Positions 15,813 through 24,700 of a stretch of 39,654 nucleotides of DNA are shown here, one piece after another. This DNA is from an uncultured Saccharofermentans sp. (GTDB lineage: Bacteria; Bacillota; Clostridia; Saccharofermentanales; Saccharofermentanaceae): the NCBI GenBank assembly GCA_905234715.1, contig CAJOJI010000005.1, positions 1-39,654 of the forward strand. The letters are read 5' to 3'. The position numbers and the translations under genes were made by a program. Under the pieces are notes generated by a model, which did no database searches, was not told the DNA's origin, and was given only the letters and a program-made list of their open reading frames with translations. How positions within the stretch are numbered: position 1 is the stretch's first letter; the number at the start of each line of letters is the position of its first letter.

Positions 15813-17120
15813 ATGGAAAGAACTTACAAGACACAGATGGAAGCAGCCAGAAAAGGCATCGTTACACCCGAGATGAAGATTGTTGCGGCAAAAGAATACA
15901 GGACAGAAGAAGAGATCCGTAACTGGGTAGCAGAAGGCAAGGTCGCGATCTGTGCAAACAAGAATCACAAGTGCATCGATCCTGAGGGTGTCGGCTCAAT
16001 GCTGAAGACAAAGATAAATGTTAATCTCGGCGTATCGCGCGACTGCAAGGATTACAACATCGAGATGCAGAAGGTTAATGCCGCTGTCGAGATGGGCGCT
16101 GATGCCATCATGGACCTCTCATCACACGGCGACACGATCCCTTTCAGACGCAAGCTTACTTCAGAGTGTCCTGCCATGATCGGCACCGTTCCGGTCTACG
16201 ATGCGGTAATTCATTATCAGAGAGATCTCGCTACTCTGACTGCAAAAGATCTCATCGACGTTGTAAGGCTTCATGCTGAAGACGGCGTTGATTTCGTAAC
16301 GCTTCACTGCGGTATCACAAGACATACGATAGACCAGATCAAGAAGCACAAAAGAGAGATGAACATCGTATCCAGAGGCGGCTCACTGATCTTTGCATGG
16401 ATGTGCATGACCGGAAACGAGAATCCATTCTACGAATACTACGACGAGATCCTCGACATCTGCAGGGAATACGATGTTACGATCTCTCTTGGTGACGCTT
16501 GCCGTCCGGGATGCCTTGCTGACGCAAGTGACGTTTGCCAGATCGAAGAACTTGTAAGACTCGGCGAGCTCACAAAGCGTGCGTGGGAGAAGGACGTGCA
16601 GGTCATGGTAGAAGGCCCCTGCCACATGCCGATGGACCAGATTGAAGCAAACATGAAGATCCAGCAGAGCATTTGCATGGGCGCGCCTTTCTACGTTTTA
16701 GGACCCCTCGTAACTGACATCGCACCCGGATACGATCACATCACTTCCGCAATAGGAGGCGCGATCGCAGCCGCTTCAGGTGCCGCTTTCCTTTGCTATG
16801 TAACACCTGCCGAGCACCTCGCGCTTCCCAACGTCGACGACGTTAAGCAGGGAATTATCGCATCCAAGATCGCTGCGCATGCTGCCGACATCGCGAAAAA
16901 GATCCCTCACGCAATGGACGAAGACAACAAGATGGCAAAGGCCAGAAGAAAGTTCGACTGGGAAGGCCAGTGGGCATGCGCGATCGATCCTGCGACTGCA
17001 AAAGCCATCCGCGACGACAGGGCACCCGAACACGAGGATACATGTTCCATGTGCGGCAAGTTCTGCGCAGTCAGGAGCATGAATAAAGCCCTCGCAGGGG
17101 AGTATATCGATATACTCTGA
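15813..17120 (+). CDS. thiC: Phosphomethylpyrimidine synthase
   Basis: 435 residues. A radical-SAM enzyme that rearranges the purine intermediate AIR into HMP-phosphate. The C-terminal cluster motif [11 protein letters not shown] holds the CxxCxxxxC ligands of the [4Fe-4S] centre. Typical blocks such as [37 protein letters not shown] and [11 protein letters not shown] are in order. The start is ATG 15813 after AGGAG; an upstream ATG at 15798 overlaps the thiD stop and lacks that spacing. The gene ends directly against the stop codon of a convergent gene, with an 18-bp palindrome in its last codons. Confidence 0.97.
   Translation: MERTYKTQMEAARKGIVTPEMKIVAAKEYRTEEEIRNWVAEGKVAICANKNHKCIDPEGVGSMLKTKINVNLGVSRDCKDYNIEMQKVNAAVEMGADAIMDLSSHGDTIPFRRKLTSECPAMIGTVPVYDAVIHYQRDLATLTAKDLIDVVRLHAEDGVDFVTLHCGITRHTIDQIKKHKREMNIVSRGGSLIFAWMCMTGNENPFYEYYDEILDICREYDVTISLGDACRPGCLADASDVCQIEELVRLGELTKRAWEKDVQVMVEGPCHMPMDQIEANMKIQQSICMGAPFYVLGPLVTDIAPGYDHITSAIGGAIAAASGAAFLCYVTPAEHLALPNVDDVKQGIIASKIAAHAADIAKKIPHAMDEDNKMAKARRKFDWEGQWACAIDPATAKAIRDDRAPEHEDTCSMCGKFCAVRSMNKALAGEYIDIL
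17100..17117. repeat. Perfect 18-bp palindrome in the last codons of thiC
   Basis: GAGTATATCGATATACTC codes for residues EYIDI-L of ThiC and reads the same on both strands. It lies 3 nt from the meeting stop codons of thiC and the convergent methyltransferase gene. There is no T run, so its role as a bidirectional terminator or mRNA 3' end is uncertain. Confidence 0.5.
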
Positions 17121-17849
17121 TCACTTTCTCGCGGTTATACCGTAGTAGCGTCGTATGAGCCTGACCCTTCTGGAGTAGGTGTTCTTTGCGATGTAACCGT
17201 CGAGAACATCATCTTCCGGCATGTGGTCAAGGATCGGAACGACTCCGAGGAAAGCCTTGAATGTAGCTGCATCCTTGTAGAATTCGCGCTCGTGTATCGG
17301 CACGAGTTCCACGTCGCGAAAACCTGCAGCCAAAACATTCTCGTAGTCAACGATGCTTATAGGAACCGGATCGTCAAAACCCTGTCCGTAACCCACGGTC
17401 TTCTTCAGATCCCAGCAGTCGTACTTGTCTACGCCCCTGATCAGAAGACAGCCGCCGGGTTTGAGGCAACGGAATATCTGCTCTGCATCGATGCATGTGT
17501 GGCGCGCAACAACGACGTCAAAGTGCTCATCAGGGACGTCCATGTGAAGATTGTCCATCACCCTGAATGTGATGTTCTTGCGGCCGCTCTTTGCCAGGTT
17601 TTCGAGGGCAGTGGCGACCATGTTGGGCGAGTAATCCGTGCCTACGATCTCCGCGCAGTCGGGGAAATTCGCAAGCAGTTTCTCGCCGCCGCCGGTGCCG
17701 AGATCCAGCACATGCGAATCCGGGGTTACGACAGACTTTAAGATCTCAAAAAGATCCCAGTCCGTCAGACTCTCTGTGTGACAGTCGTACTCATCAAAAC
17801 TCCAGTGAGCCAGCTTTTCGAAGTATTCAAAATCTTTGTCGTGAAGCAT
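17121..17849 (-). CDS. SAM-dependent methyltransferase (class I)
   Basis: 242 residues from the ATG at 17849, which has GGAGG 10 nt upstream; the longer frame to 17879 runs through that site. Motif I VLDLGTGGGEKL and the following GTDYSPNMVATA show a Rossmann-fold methyltransferase of the type-11 group. The FDVVVARHTCIDAEQIFRCL block and LKPGGCLLIRGVD complete the core. The substrate is unknown. It is transcribed alone, convergent with thiC with no gap between stop codons, and there is no visible link to thiamine synthesis. Confidence 0.88.
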   Translation of the reverse strand: MLHDKDFEYFEKLAHWSFDEYDCHTESLTDWDLFEILKSVVTPDSHVLDLGTGGGEKLLANFPDCAEIVGTDYSPNMVATALENLAKSGRKNITFRVMDNLHMDVPDEHFDVVVARHTCIDAEQIFRCLKPGGCLLIRGVDKYDCWDLKKTVGYGQGFDDPVPISIVDYENVLAAGFRDVELVPIHEREFYKDAATFKAFLGVVPILDHMPEDDVLDGYIAKNTYSRRVRLIRRYYGITARK

Positions 17850-18178
17850 AAAAAATGAACCTCCTTTCACGAACAGCAAAACTTAGCGCAAAATTATGCG
17901 CACTTCTTTGTCATTCATGATGAGATTCCAAGGTTCTTATCATTATTAACCCCGCTTATAAAAAGCGTCGCGGCAGCAGAACGCGAATAACTAATTGATC
18001 TGTTGCACATTCATCTTACTTGCAGGTAAGGGCGTTGTCAATTGCATTTTCGACGCGCCGTGAGAATGGGTATAATAGTTTTACGTGGCAACTTATTCAC
18101 GCAAAAGTACATCTTATGCAGGATGTTCTTGAAGCGCGGAAACATATAGAGGATAGTGGGCCTGACGGAGGCATTAAA
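17850..18178. other. Intergenic region with divergent promoter signals
   Basis: It holds the methyltransferase ribosome binding site and, on the plus strand, a perfect TATAAT (18071-18076) with no good -35, giving a ~95-nt leader to the LytTR gene. TTGCA occurs at 18003, 18020 and 18042, the last two 22 bp apart and just before the promoter. A small CGCTT/AAGCG hairpin lies near 17954. No RNA gene was recognised. Confidence 0.4.
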
Positions 18179-18631
18179 GTGCGTTTGATCCTTAAAGAGA
18201 AAAAGGACATTAAAGAGACTGAAGTCGAGATAAGATTTCAGGAAATGGATGCTGAAGTTGAGAACCTGATAAGCGCAGTCAAAAGTGCACATGACAGGCT
18301 GATCGGAATCAAAGACAACGGCGACAGCGTACCCGTATCCTTCTCGCAGATACTGTATTTCGAGGCAGTGGACAGGTATGTTTTCGCATACACGTCAGCG
18401 TCAGTTTACAAGGTCAGAAACACTCTTTATGAACTCGAAGAAATGTGCAGAACGAGAAGTTTTGTGCGCATCTCAAAGGCTCAGATCGTAAACGTAAATG
18501 CCGTCCGAAAGATATCTCCTGACGAGGGAAGAAAGCTAAGGCTCCTTCTCGCAAACGGCGAGACAGTCATTGTCTCAAGAGGTTACGTCGGAGATCTCAA
18601 GAAGACCATCGGCATGAAAGGAGATGCTTAA
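18179..18631 (+). CDS. LytTR-domain DNA-binding regulator (second system)
   Basis: 150 residues from GTG 18179, chosen because GGAGG lies 7 nt upstream and the protein then opens VRLILKEKKDI, as other small LytTR proteins do. The longer frame to 18020 crosses the promoter. The C-terminal LytTR domain spans about residues 55-148 (ILYFEAVDRYVFAYT, TRSFVRISKAQIVNVN, NGETVIVSRGYV). There is no receiver domain. It is followed by a membrane protein whose gene begins next to its stop codon and by a CPBP protease, so it resembles the hydrolase-LytTR-DUF3021 unit at 9553-11404 in logic but not in output gene. Confidence 0.88.
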   Translation: MRLILKEKKDIKETEVEIRFQEMDAEVENLISAVKSAHDRLIGIKDNGDSVPVSFSQILYFEAVDRYVFAYTSASVYKVRNTLYELEEMCRTRSFVRISKAQIVNVNAVRKISPDEGRKLRLLLANGETVIVSRGYVGDLKKTIGMKGDA

Positions 18632-18632
18632 C

Positions 18633-19112
18633 ATGGATGTTAAAAGACTTAAGCAGTCATGTAAAAAAGCATTCATCATCGTGACGGCGGTTTTCTCCGC
18701 AAGCGTTGTTCTGCTTGCCGGTATCATGGCTTACTTCGGATGGCTCATAAATCCTGAGATCATCTTAAGGCTGTTCCTGGTTTACGCCATGCTGTTTGTT
18801 CTGACAGTAGTAAGGACGTATCTTATCGGAACAAAGTGGGCACAAAACAAACCTTACGTGCTCGTCAACATTATGTTTGCGCCGCTGTATTTCGGCTTTG
18901 CGATGCTGGGTCTTTATACAAGAAGCAGCTTTCTCAAACCGGAAGATCTGCTGCTCTTTGCTGTGATGTTTGTCGTTACGTTCACGATAGCCCAGACCAT
19001 TACGTATTTCGTCAAGAAAGCCCGTACCGACAAAATGAACGATGCTTTGAATGAATTTCATAAGGAGCATCAGGAAGATGGATACGAAGAAGAAATGGTT
19101 GACGGTAATTAG
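18633..19112 (+). CDS. DUF3021-like membrane protein next to the LytTR gene
   Basis: 159 residues from ATG 18633 with AAGGAG 9 nt upstream; an ATG at 18624 overlaps that site. Four membrane segments are predicted (about 14-35, 43-65, 74-94, 107-127), followed by a long charged tail rich in Asp, Glu and Lys. Size, topology and position match DUF3021 partners of LytTR regulators, although it lacks the clear motif seen in the protein at 10985. The probable role is to control the regulator. The protease gene starts inside its last 35 nt. Confidence 0.72.
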   Translation: MDVKRLKQSCKKAFIIVTAVFSASVVLLAGIMAYFGWLINPEIILRLFLVYAMLFVLTVVRTYLIGTKWAQNKPYVLVNIMFAPLYFGFAMLGLYTRSSFLKPEDLLLFAVMFVVTFTIAQTITYFVKKARTDKMNDALNEFHKEHQEDGYEEEMVDGN

Positions 19113-19866
19113 AGTCTTAGCGTCTCTCGTCATTTGGTTCGGAATTTACAAAGGTCTTGTTTATCTCGGTGATACATATCTGTTCGGCAGCATACCTCAA
19201 ATAGCAAGGCAGCTTCTCTGCGCGACGGTGATCCCTTATGCTTTAGCAATGCCGTTGGCTTACCTTGTTTTGCTTGGTATGCCCACCTCGAAAAGCGGCA
19301 CGCCTCTGATGAAGCCCTCTTTTGCAAACATGGGGAAGATCTTCCTCATCCAGTCAGGCATATCGTTCATGGCAATGTTCCCCATTGCGATCATTGTTAA
19401 GGTGTTAAACATAAAGACTCCTGAAACAACGGCTGAACAGATACTCGCGCAGCCACTGTTCTACGGCTTTCTGCTCCTGATCTTCGCACCTGTAATGGAG
19501 GAGTTCCTTTTCAGGAAGGTCTTTTTCGACAGGCTCATGGTATTGGGAACAAAGCCCGCAATCTTGCTGTCGGCAGTGTTTTTCGCGCTCCCGCACATAA
19601 TCTCGCAGGGCCCTGCCCAGCTGTTCTACACATTCGTGCTGGGTCTGTCGTTCGGCTACGTGACGGCAAGGACAAGAAAACTCTGGCCTGCTATTGTCCT
19701 GCATTCATTGAGCAACCTTTACTGCGGTATCCTTGCTGCTGTCTGGCCCAAGGATAAGCCGGTATTCATGTTCGCATATGTTTTGATCTATGTGCTGGCA
19801 GTACCCGCTGCGGCAGTGGTTCTTGCCATAGTCAACAGGAGGAAACTCAGGCTTTCAGCGTGCTGA
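19078..19866 (+). CDS. CPBP-family intramembrane metalloprotease (CAAX/Abi type)
   Basis: 262 residues from ATG 19078 (AGGAAG and AAGGAG upstream). About eight membrane segments. The family motifs are present: EEFLFR (E141, E142, R146), FALPH and HSLSN, with active-site histidines in the last two. Such proteins occur as prenyl-protein proteases and, in Gram-positive bacteria, as bacteriocin self-immunity or maturation proteins, often under LytTR-type control. The gene overlaps the DUF3021-like gene and closes the operon. No bacteriocin precursor was seen nearby. Confidence 0.88.
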   Translation: MDTKKKWLTVIRVLASLVIWFGIYKGLVYLGDTYLFGSIPQIARQLLCATVIPYALAMPLAYLVLLGMPTSKSGTPLMKPSFANMGKIFLIQSGISFMAMFPIAIIVKVLNIKTPETTAEQILAQPLFYGFLLLIFAPVMEEFLFRKVFFDRLMVLGTKPAILLSAVFFALPHIISQGPAQLFYTFVLGLSFGYVTARTRKLWPAIVLHSLSNLYCGILAAVWPKDKPVFMFAYVLIYVLAVPAAAVVLAIVNRRKLRLSAC

Positions 19867-19871
19867 AAGCC
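19850..19871 (+). terminator. Hairpin at the end of the CPBP protease gene
   Basis: GGCTTTCAGC and GCTGAAAGCC are perfect 10-bp arms separated by GT, so in RNA the loop would open to about 6 nt. It covers the stop codon. The lack of a following T run makes ordinary intrinsic termination doubtful. Confidence 0.4.
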
Positions 19872-19984
19872 AAATTTCCGGCTGTCCGGAGCAGTTGTCA
19901 CCAAAATGCCAAGCAATTATAAGTGCGTTTGCCTTATCTTTCTGATACAATGGTGGAGCAACTTTGTAAATTCGGGTAGTTGTT

Positions 19985-21478
19985 ATGGAATTAAAAGAGT
20001 TTTTGAAGTACAAGAATATCGTTATTCAGTGCCACGATAATCCGGACGCTGACGCGTTAGCCTCAGGTTATGCACTGATGTGGTATTTCCAGCAGAACGA
20101 TAAGAAGGCCAAGTTTATCTACAGAGGCAGAAACGAGATCAAGAAGAGCAATCTCCTGATCATGTGCAGGGAGCTCGATGTTCCCGTTGACTACGAGCCG
20201 TTCTTTGCCGAAGAACCCGAGATCGTCATCTATGTCGACTGCCAGTTCGGACAGAAGAACGTATCGTCAACAAAGGCAAAGAGGATCGCCATCATCGATC
20301 ACCACCAGAAAGGTCCGGCAATTCCGGGCGCAGTAACCTATATCAGAAGCGATGTCGGCAGCTGTGCAACGCTTTGCTGGGATCTTATCCGCAACGAAGG
20401 CCTTAACCCGAATGACAACAGACTGCTTTCAACAGCACTTTACTACGGACTTTTCTCCGACACCAACAGGCTGTCGGAGGTATCACACCCGTTAGACCGC
20501 GATATGCTCGATAATCTGGTCGTAAACAAGGCCACTGTTACCGAGATGATCAATTCAAACATCTCTCTTGATGAACTCCAGATCACGGGCAAGGCCATCA
20601 TGAACTATGAATTCCACGAGAGCAACAGATATCTCGTCATCGAGGCTGAGGCCTGCGACCCCTGTATCCTGGGTGTCATAAGCGACTTTGCGCTCGAGAC
20701 AGAGAACGTTAATGTCTGCGTTGCGTTCTATGAGAGCCAGTATGAGGTCAAATTCTCTGTCAGAAGCTGCTCCAAGGAAGTCCATGCAGATGAACTTGCG
20801 GCATTCCTTGCCGACGGTTTGGGCGGCGGAGGCGGCGGCCACATGCTCAAGGCCGGCGGAACCATGTCTCCTGACTATCTGACAAAGTCTGCCAAGGATA
20901 CCATCGAAGAGCGTCTCCAGTGGTATTACGACAGATATCTCGTAATCTATGCCAAGAATACGAAGCTCAATACTTCGAAATGGAAGGCTTACGACAAAGT
21001 CTCACAGACATTGGGCTGCATCAGGCTCACGGATGTTTTCCCTATCGGAACACCCATCAATATCAGAACCCTTGAAGGAGACGTTGATACCGTTATCGAT
21101 GAAGAGGCTTACCTCATGATCGGTGTTGAAGGCGAGATCTATCCCATCAAGGAAAAGAAGCTCTTAAGCAGCTATCAGCTCACAAACTTCGTCTTCACGA
21201 GAGACTTCGAATATGAGCCGAGGATCAAGAACAGAGCCACCGGCGAGGTCAAGAAGGTCATGCCTTTTGCCAAGACGGTAAGAACAGTCACAAATTCCGT
21301 CGTATTTGCAAAGCCCCTGGAGCAGCCTGTAAAGCTCTTCACGGCATGGACTGAGGATAAGTACTACTCAGGCGACATCGGCGATTACCTGACCGTCAGA
21401 GCGGATGACGAGCACGATATCTACATCGTAAAGGGCGAGCTTTTCGACAAGTTCTACAAGCCCAGAACAAACAGATAA
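19985..21478 (+). CDS. DHH/DHHA1 phosphoesterase with a ~185-residue C-terminal extension
   Basis: 497 residues. The DHH domain has HDNPDADALASG (17-28), D85 and IIDHH (DHH at 105-107), and the DHHA1 domain ends in the glycine-rich GGGGGGH (about 280-286). This core matches NrnA-type oligoribonucleases and pAp or cyclic-dinucleotide-breakdown enzymes, which are usually about 310-330 residues. The remaining ~185 residues (310-497) have no domain I recognise; they contain beta-rich sequence with repeated acidic stretches. The gene stands alone between a weak promoter region and a clear terminator. The substrate is uncertain. Confidence 0.88.
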   Translation: MELKEFLKYKNIVIQCHDNPDADALASGYALMWYFQQNDKKAKFIYRGRNEIKKSNLLIMCRELDVPVDYEPFFAEEPEIVIYVDCQFGQKNVSSTKAKRIAIIDHHQKGPAIPGAVTYIRSDVGSCATLCWDLIRNEGLNPNDNRLLSTALYYGLFSDTNRLSEVSHPLDRDMLDNLVVNKATVTEMINSNISLDELQITGKAIMNYEFHESNRYLVIEAEACDPCILGVISDFALETENVNVCVAFYESQYEVKFSVRSCSKEVHADELAAFLADGLGGGGGGHMLKAGGTMSPDYLTKSAKDTIEERLQWYYDRYLVIYAKNTKLNTSKWKAYDKVSQTLGCIRLTDVFPIGTPINIRTLEGDVDTVIDEEAYLMIGVEGEIYPIKEKKLLSSYQLTNFVFTRDFEYEPRIKNRATGEVKKVMPFAKTVRTVTNSVVFAKPLEQPVKLFTAWTEDKYYSGDIGDYLTVRADDEHDIYIVKGELFDKFYKPRTNR

Positions 21479-21492
21479 GAAAATTAAAAAAG

Positions 21493-21516
21493 AGGATGCT
21501 GTGAAGCATCCTTTTT
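21493..21516 (+). terminator. Terminator of the DHH phosphoesterase gene
   Basis: AGGATGCT-GTGA-AGCATCCT (21493-21512), an 8-bp stem with a GNRA-like tetraloop, followed by five T. Confidence 0.9.
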
Positions 21517-21524
21517 GTTTGCGA

Positions 21525-21650
21525 GTGACACCACGTCGACGATTGTTAGACGGAAACGGGTAAAATCGTCGACGATTTCGTCGAATCCGGCTCAATTCGT
21601 GACAAAATGAGCCGTTTCCGTCACGGATTCTGTCACATCACTTTTCGCAA
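21525..21650. repeat. Nested inverted repeats in the intergenic region
   Basis: GACGGAAACGG (~21549-21559) is exactly complementary to CCGTTTCCGTC (~21612-21622). Between them lie the perfect palindrome ATCGTCGACGAT (~21565-21576) and a GGCTCA/TGAGCC hairpin (~21590-21613). GTCGACGATT also occurs once before the outer arm, and GTGAC/GTCAC words recur. No reading frame fits. It lies between convergent transcription units. Confidence 0.6.
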
Positions 21651-21738
21651 CCGGTTCGAAAACACGCACTCCACAAAACAGGGCGCCCCGTAAGGAGACG
21701 CCCCGCATTACGCATTTACAAATCAATCAAACAAAGGA

Positions 21739-24700
21739 TCAGATACCGTACTTATTCTTTAATTCTTCAGGCACTTCCTGATCACCCAGATAATTGTGTG
21801 CCTTCTCTATCAGCTCATCTACGGTGTAGTGCTTAATGTATCCCGGTTTACATTCTCTATCTGACACAAAAGAATATACAAAGAAGCGGTCTGTTCCTTC
21901 GTGATAACAGTAAGCATTTTCGATGCTTGCGATCTCGATCCAGGTTTCTGCATCGAGAATGCATATCTGTTCTTCTGTCTGAATAAATAACTGGTTGTTC
22001 TTTTCATCAAAATATATTTCCATATCACCGGTTCCGTAAGCAGTGATAGGTACTTGTTTTATCAGAGATCCATCATTGGAATCATATAATATAAGATAAT
22101 CATCAGAGAGCAGATAAAGAATACCGTCTCTGAATTTGGCACCGTACCTTTGACTGCTTAAACAGTTAGCGCTGTACAGTTCTTTAAAGGATTCATCTGT
22201 TACGAAAAAGATGTTTCCGTCAGAGAAGAAAACACGTGAACCGTCATCTGATGCCGTTATAGAAATTTTCATACGATTTTCCAAGGACCAGTCATCAGGA
22301 ACATCCAATTCCTCGAATGTTTCAGAGTCAAGATCTCCCGCAAACAACCGGTTTCCTGCAGACACAAAGAACTTATTTATCTGCTCGACATATATTGGTT
22401 CGCCTAATAGAACATAATCGAGGTTTTCTAAATCAAGAGGTTCGAATTCCTTGTGGTTTGAGCCGTCGGCTTTCCATACTTCCGCAGTTAATTGAGAATG
22501 CAATATGTTGCAGTTTATTATCATGCCGTTGGACAAATCATCCTGATCGCTTAATTCTATGCCGGCATCTTCCACTCTTTCTTTATCAATATTGATCAAA
22601 TAAGAATTGTTGCCGAAAAATCCGTAGATCTCATCATCAATGTTATAAAGTTCAAAATGTGACAGGTAACCGCCTTTGTATTCAACATCTTCAGAGAAAA
22701 CAAGTTCTGCGGTGTTCATATCGATTACACTTACTCTGATAATATCAACATCATGAACTTTTGATGCAATGATAAGATTTTCCCCGTCATTACAGTATCT
22801 CTGATAATTTGTTCCGGTATAAAAACCGCCGTAAGCATCAATGGAACTCCATTCATCATCTTCAATTCCGTAGTTGTGGCAAACGATATCAGTACCATAA
22901 TCGTAAGCTGTATAGATTTTGTCTGAGATTATAGCTTTATTAACAATATCACCCAGAACATTAATGGAAGCCATTGTATTTGAATCAGAACCGAGCGTAA
23001 GAATATATTCTCCGTGTCTGCAGATAAATTCCGGATTACCGTTTTTGTTGTGATCATTGACAGCAACTATAGAACTGCTGGTCTTGTAGTCGTTGATTAT
23101 CGCTCCGGTGTTTTTGTCGGCGATAACAGCATGATTACCTACATAAAGCAGTACGGAATCACGGTCCGGAAGGTCAAAAGCACCAAAAGAAGTCATTACA
23201 TCGGTGTAATCAAGGTCATAAGACCAGATCTGTTTCATTGATGTATCGAAACAGAAGAATTGCATATAACCAGTCTGAACATATGTAATATTGTTGCTGT
23301 ATGCTATAGATGATGTAGATCCATCATTATCTGAAATCATGATAAGATGGTCATTGTCAACGAACTGAAGTTTTGAAAAGAGATATCCTTCAACCTCCTG
23401 ACTGGCAAGTTTTCCTGTTTCCGTGTCAAATAAAGTGATCTTATCTATTCCGTAAGTTGTGGTGTTATCAACGAAAGCCAGTTTTTTACCGTCTGGAGAT
23501 ACAGTAAGGCGGTTGAAGTCTGTAAAAATGCCGTCTTGAACCTTATAAGTGTCCATAACTCTTCCGTCTTTTGCCGAAAGCTTTGCTAATTCTCCGTTTC
23601 CTATATCGAGATATACCGCGTGGTCAGCAAAAACCACCTCATCGGGTAAGTACGAATAATTTGAATCGCTTTGATATTTCCATACAAGCGACCCGCTCTC
23701 AACATGATAAGACTCGATACGATTGGCGAACACTACCAGAAGCTGAGCGTCTTCCAAAAAGAGGAGATCTACAGGTTTTTCGTTTGTGTTCAGATCCAGT
23801 AGCAGCTGATTTGTATATGCATTCCAGCAGTAAACAATGCCTGCTGTATCATATGAAGCAAGATATTTCTTGTTTTCTGAAAGAATGATATTACGAACAT
23901 AGCCCGTTGTCTTATAATTCCAGACAGAAGTATAGTTAAGGGTTCCTGTGAGTGATTCGTACGCACCCGTAGCATCCGTTATTGCACGCTGCGCTTCAGC
24001 CGTAACAGGCATCTGTTTCTGTGAATCATTAGGAAGTGCTGCAAGAGCTACCTGGAGAGCATCCGTTCTCTTGCCGTCTGCAAGAAGCTGTTCGGCTTCG
24101 TTCGACAGATAGAGAGATCGGCTCCTTAATGATGCCATATAACTGTCGTTGATCTTCTTGGTCATGTATCCGAGATAGGTTCCCAAACCAAGAAGCACAG
24201 CAAATGCGGTAGCCACGATCGTTGTTGCACGTCTGATACGGTATTGTCTTCTTCTTCTCTGAAGTTCGTCATAAGAGCAGCCCAGAAGTGCCGATGCAAG
24301 ACGCGGAAGCTCCTCCTTGTCGGCAGTCGACTTCGGAAGTCTGTAATCGCATGACAAAGGCTCGATCGGAACTTCGACCGTATGAGTCATGCCTGTCTCA
24401 TCAACATATTCCTTTGTGGTAGTGAGCAATTCCTCGGGGATAACCTCATAAGGCTCGCCGTTGCAGAGAACAGTCAGGACCTTGTCCATCGTATGTGTCT
24501 TAAGGAAGGTCTTGATCTCTCTTTTTACCCACATCGATTCCTTGGTGTTTGTGGAGCAGATTACGATGAGGTATTCGGCCTTTTCGAGAGCGTTGGTGAT
24601 CGTCTCGGTCAGGTCGCTTGTGATAGGGAGCTCGTCCTTATCCCTGAAGATACGTGTGATCTTCTCGTGCTTGAGCTTTTTCTTAAGCTTGTGAGGCACA

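Noticed and set aside
18003..18046. TTGCA repeats before the second LytTR gene as its binding site
   Set aside because: The repeats match over only five bases and have uneven spacing (17 and 22 bp), and they do not resemble the repeats of the first system. Too weak to call.
19850..19871. Hairpin at the end of the CPBP gene as a standard terminator
   Set aside because: The stem is perfect, but no T run follows on either strand; it is listed only with low confidence.
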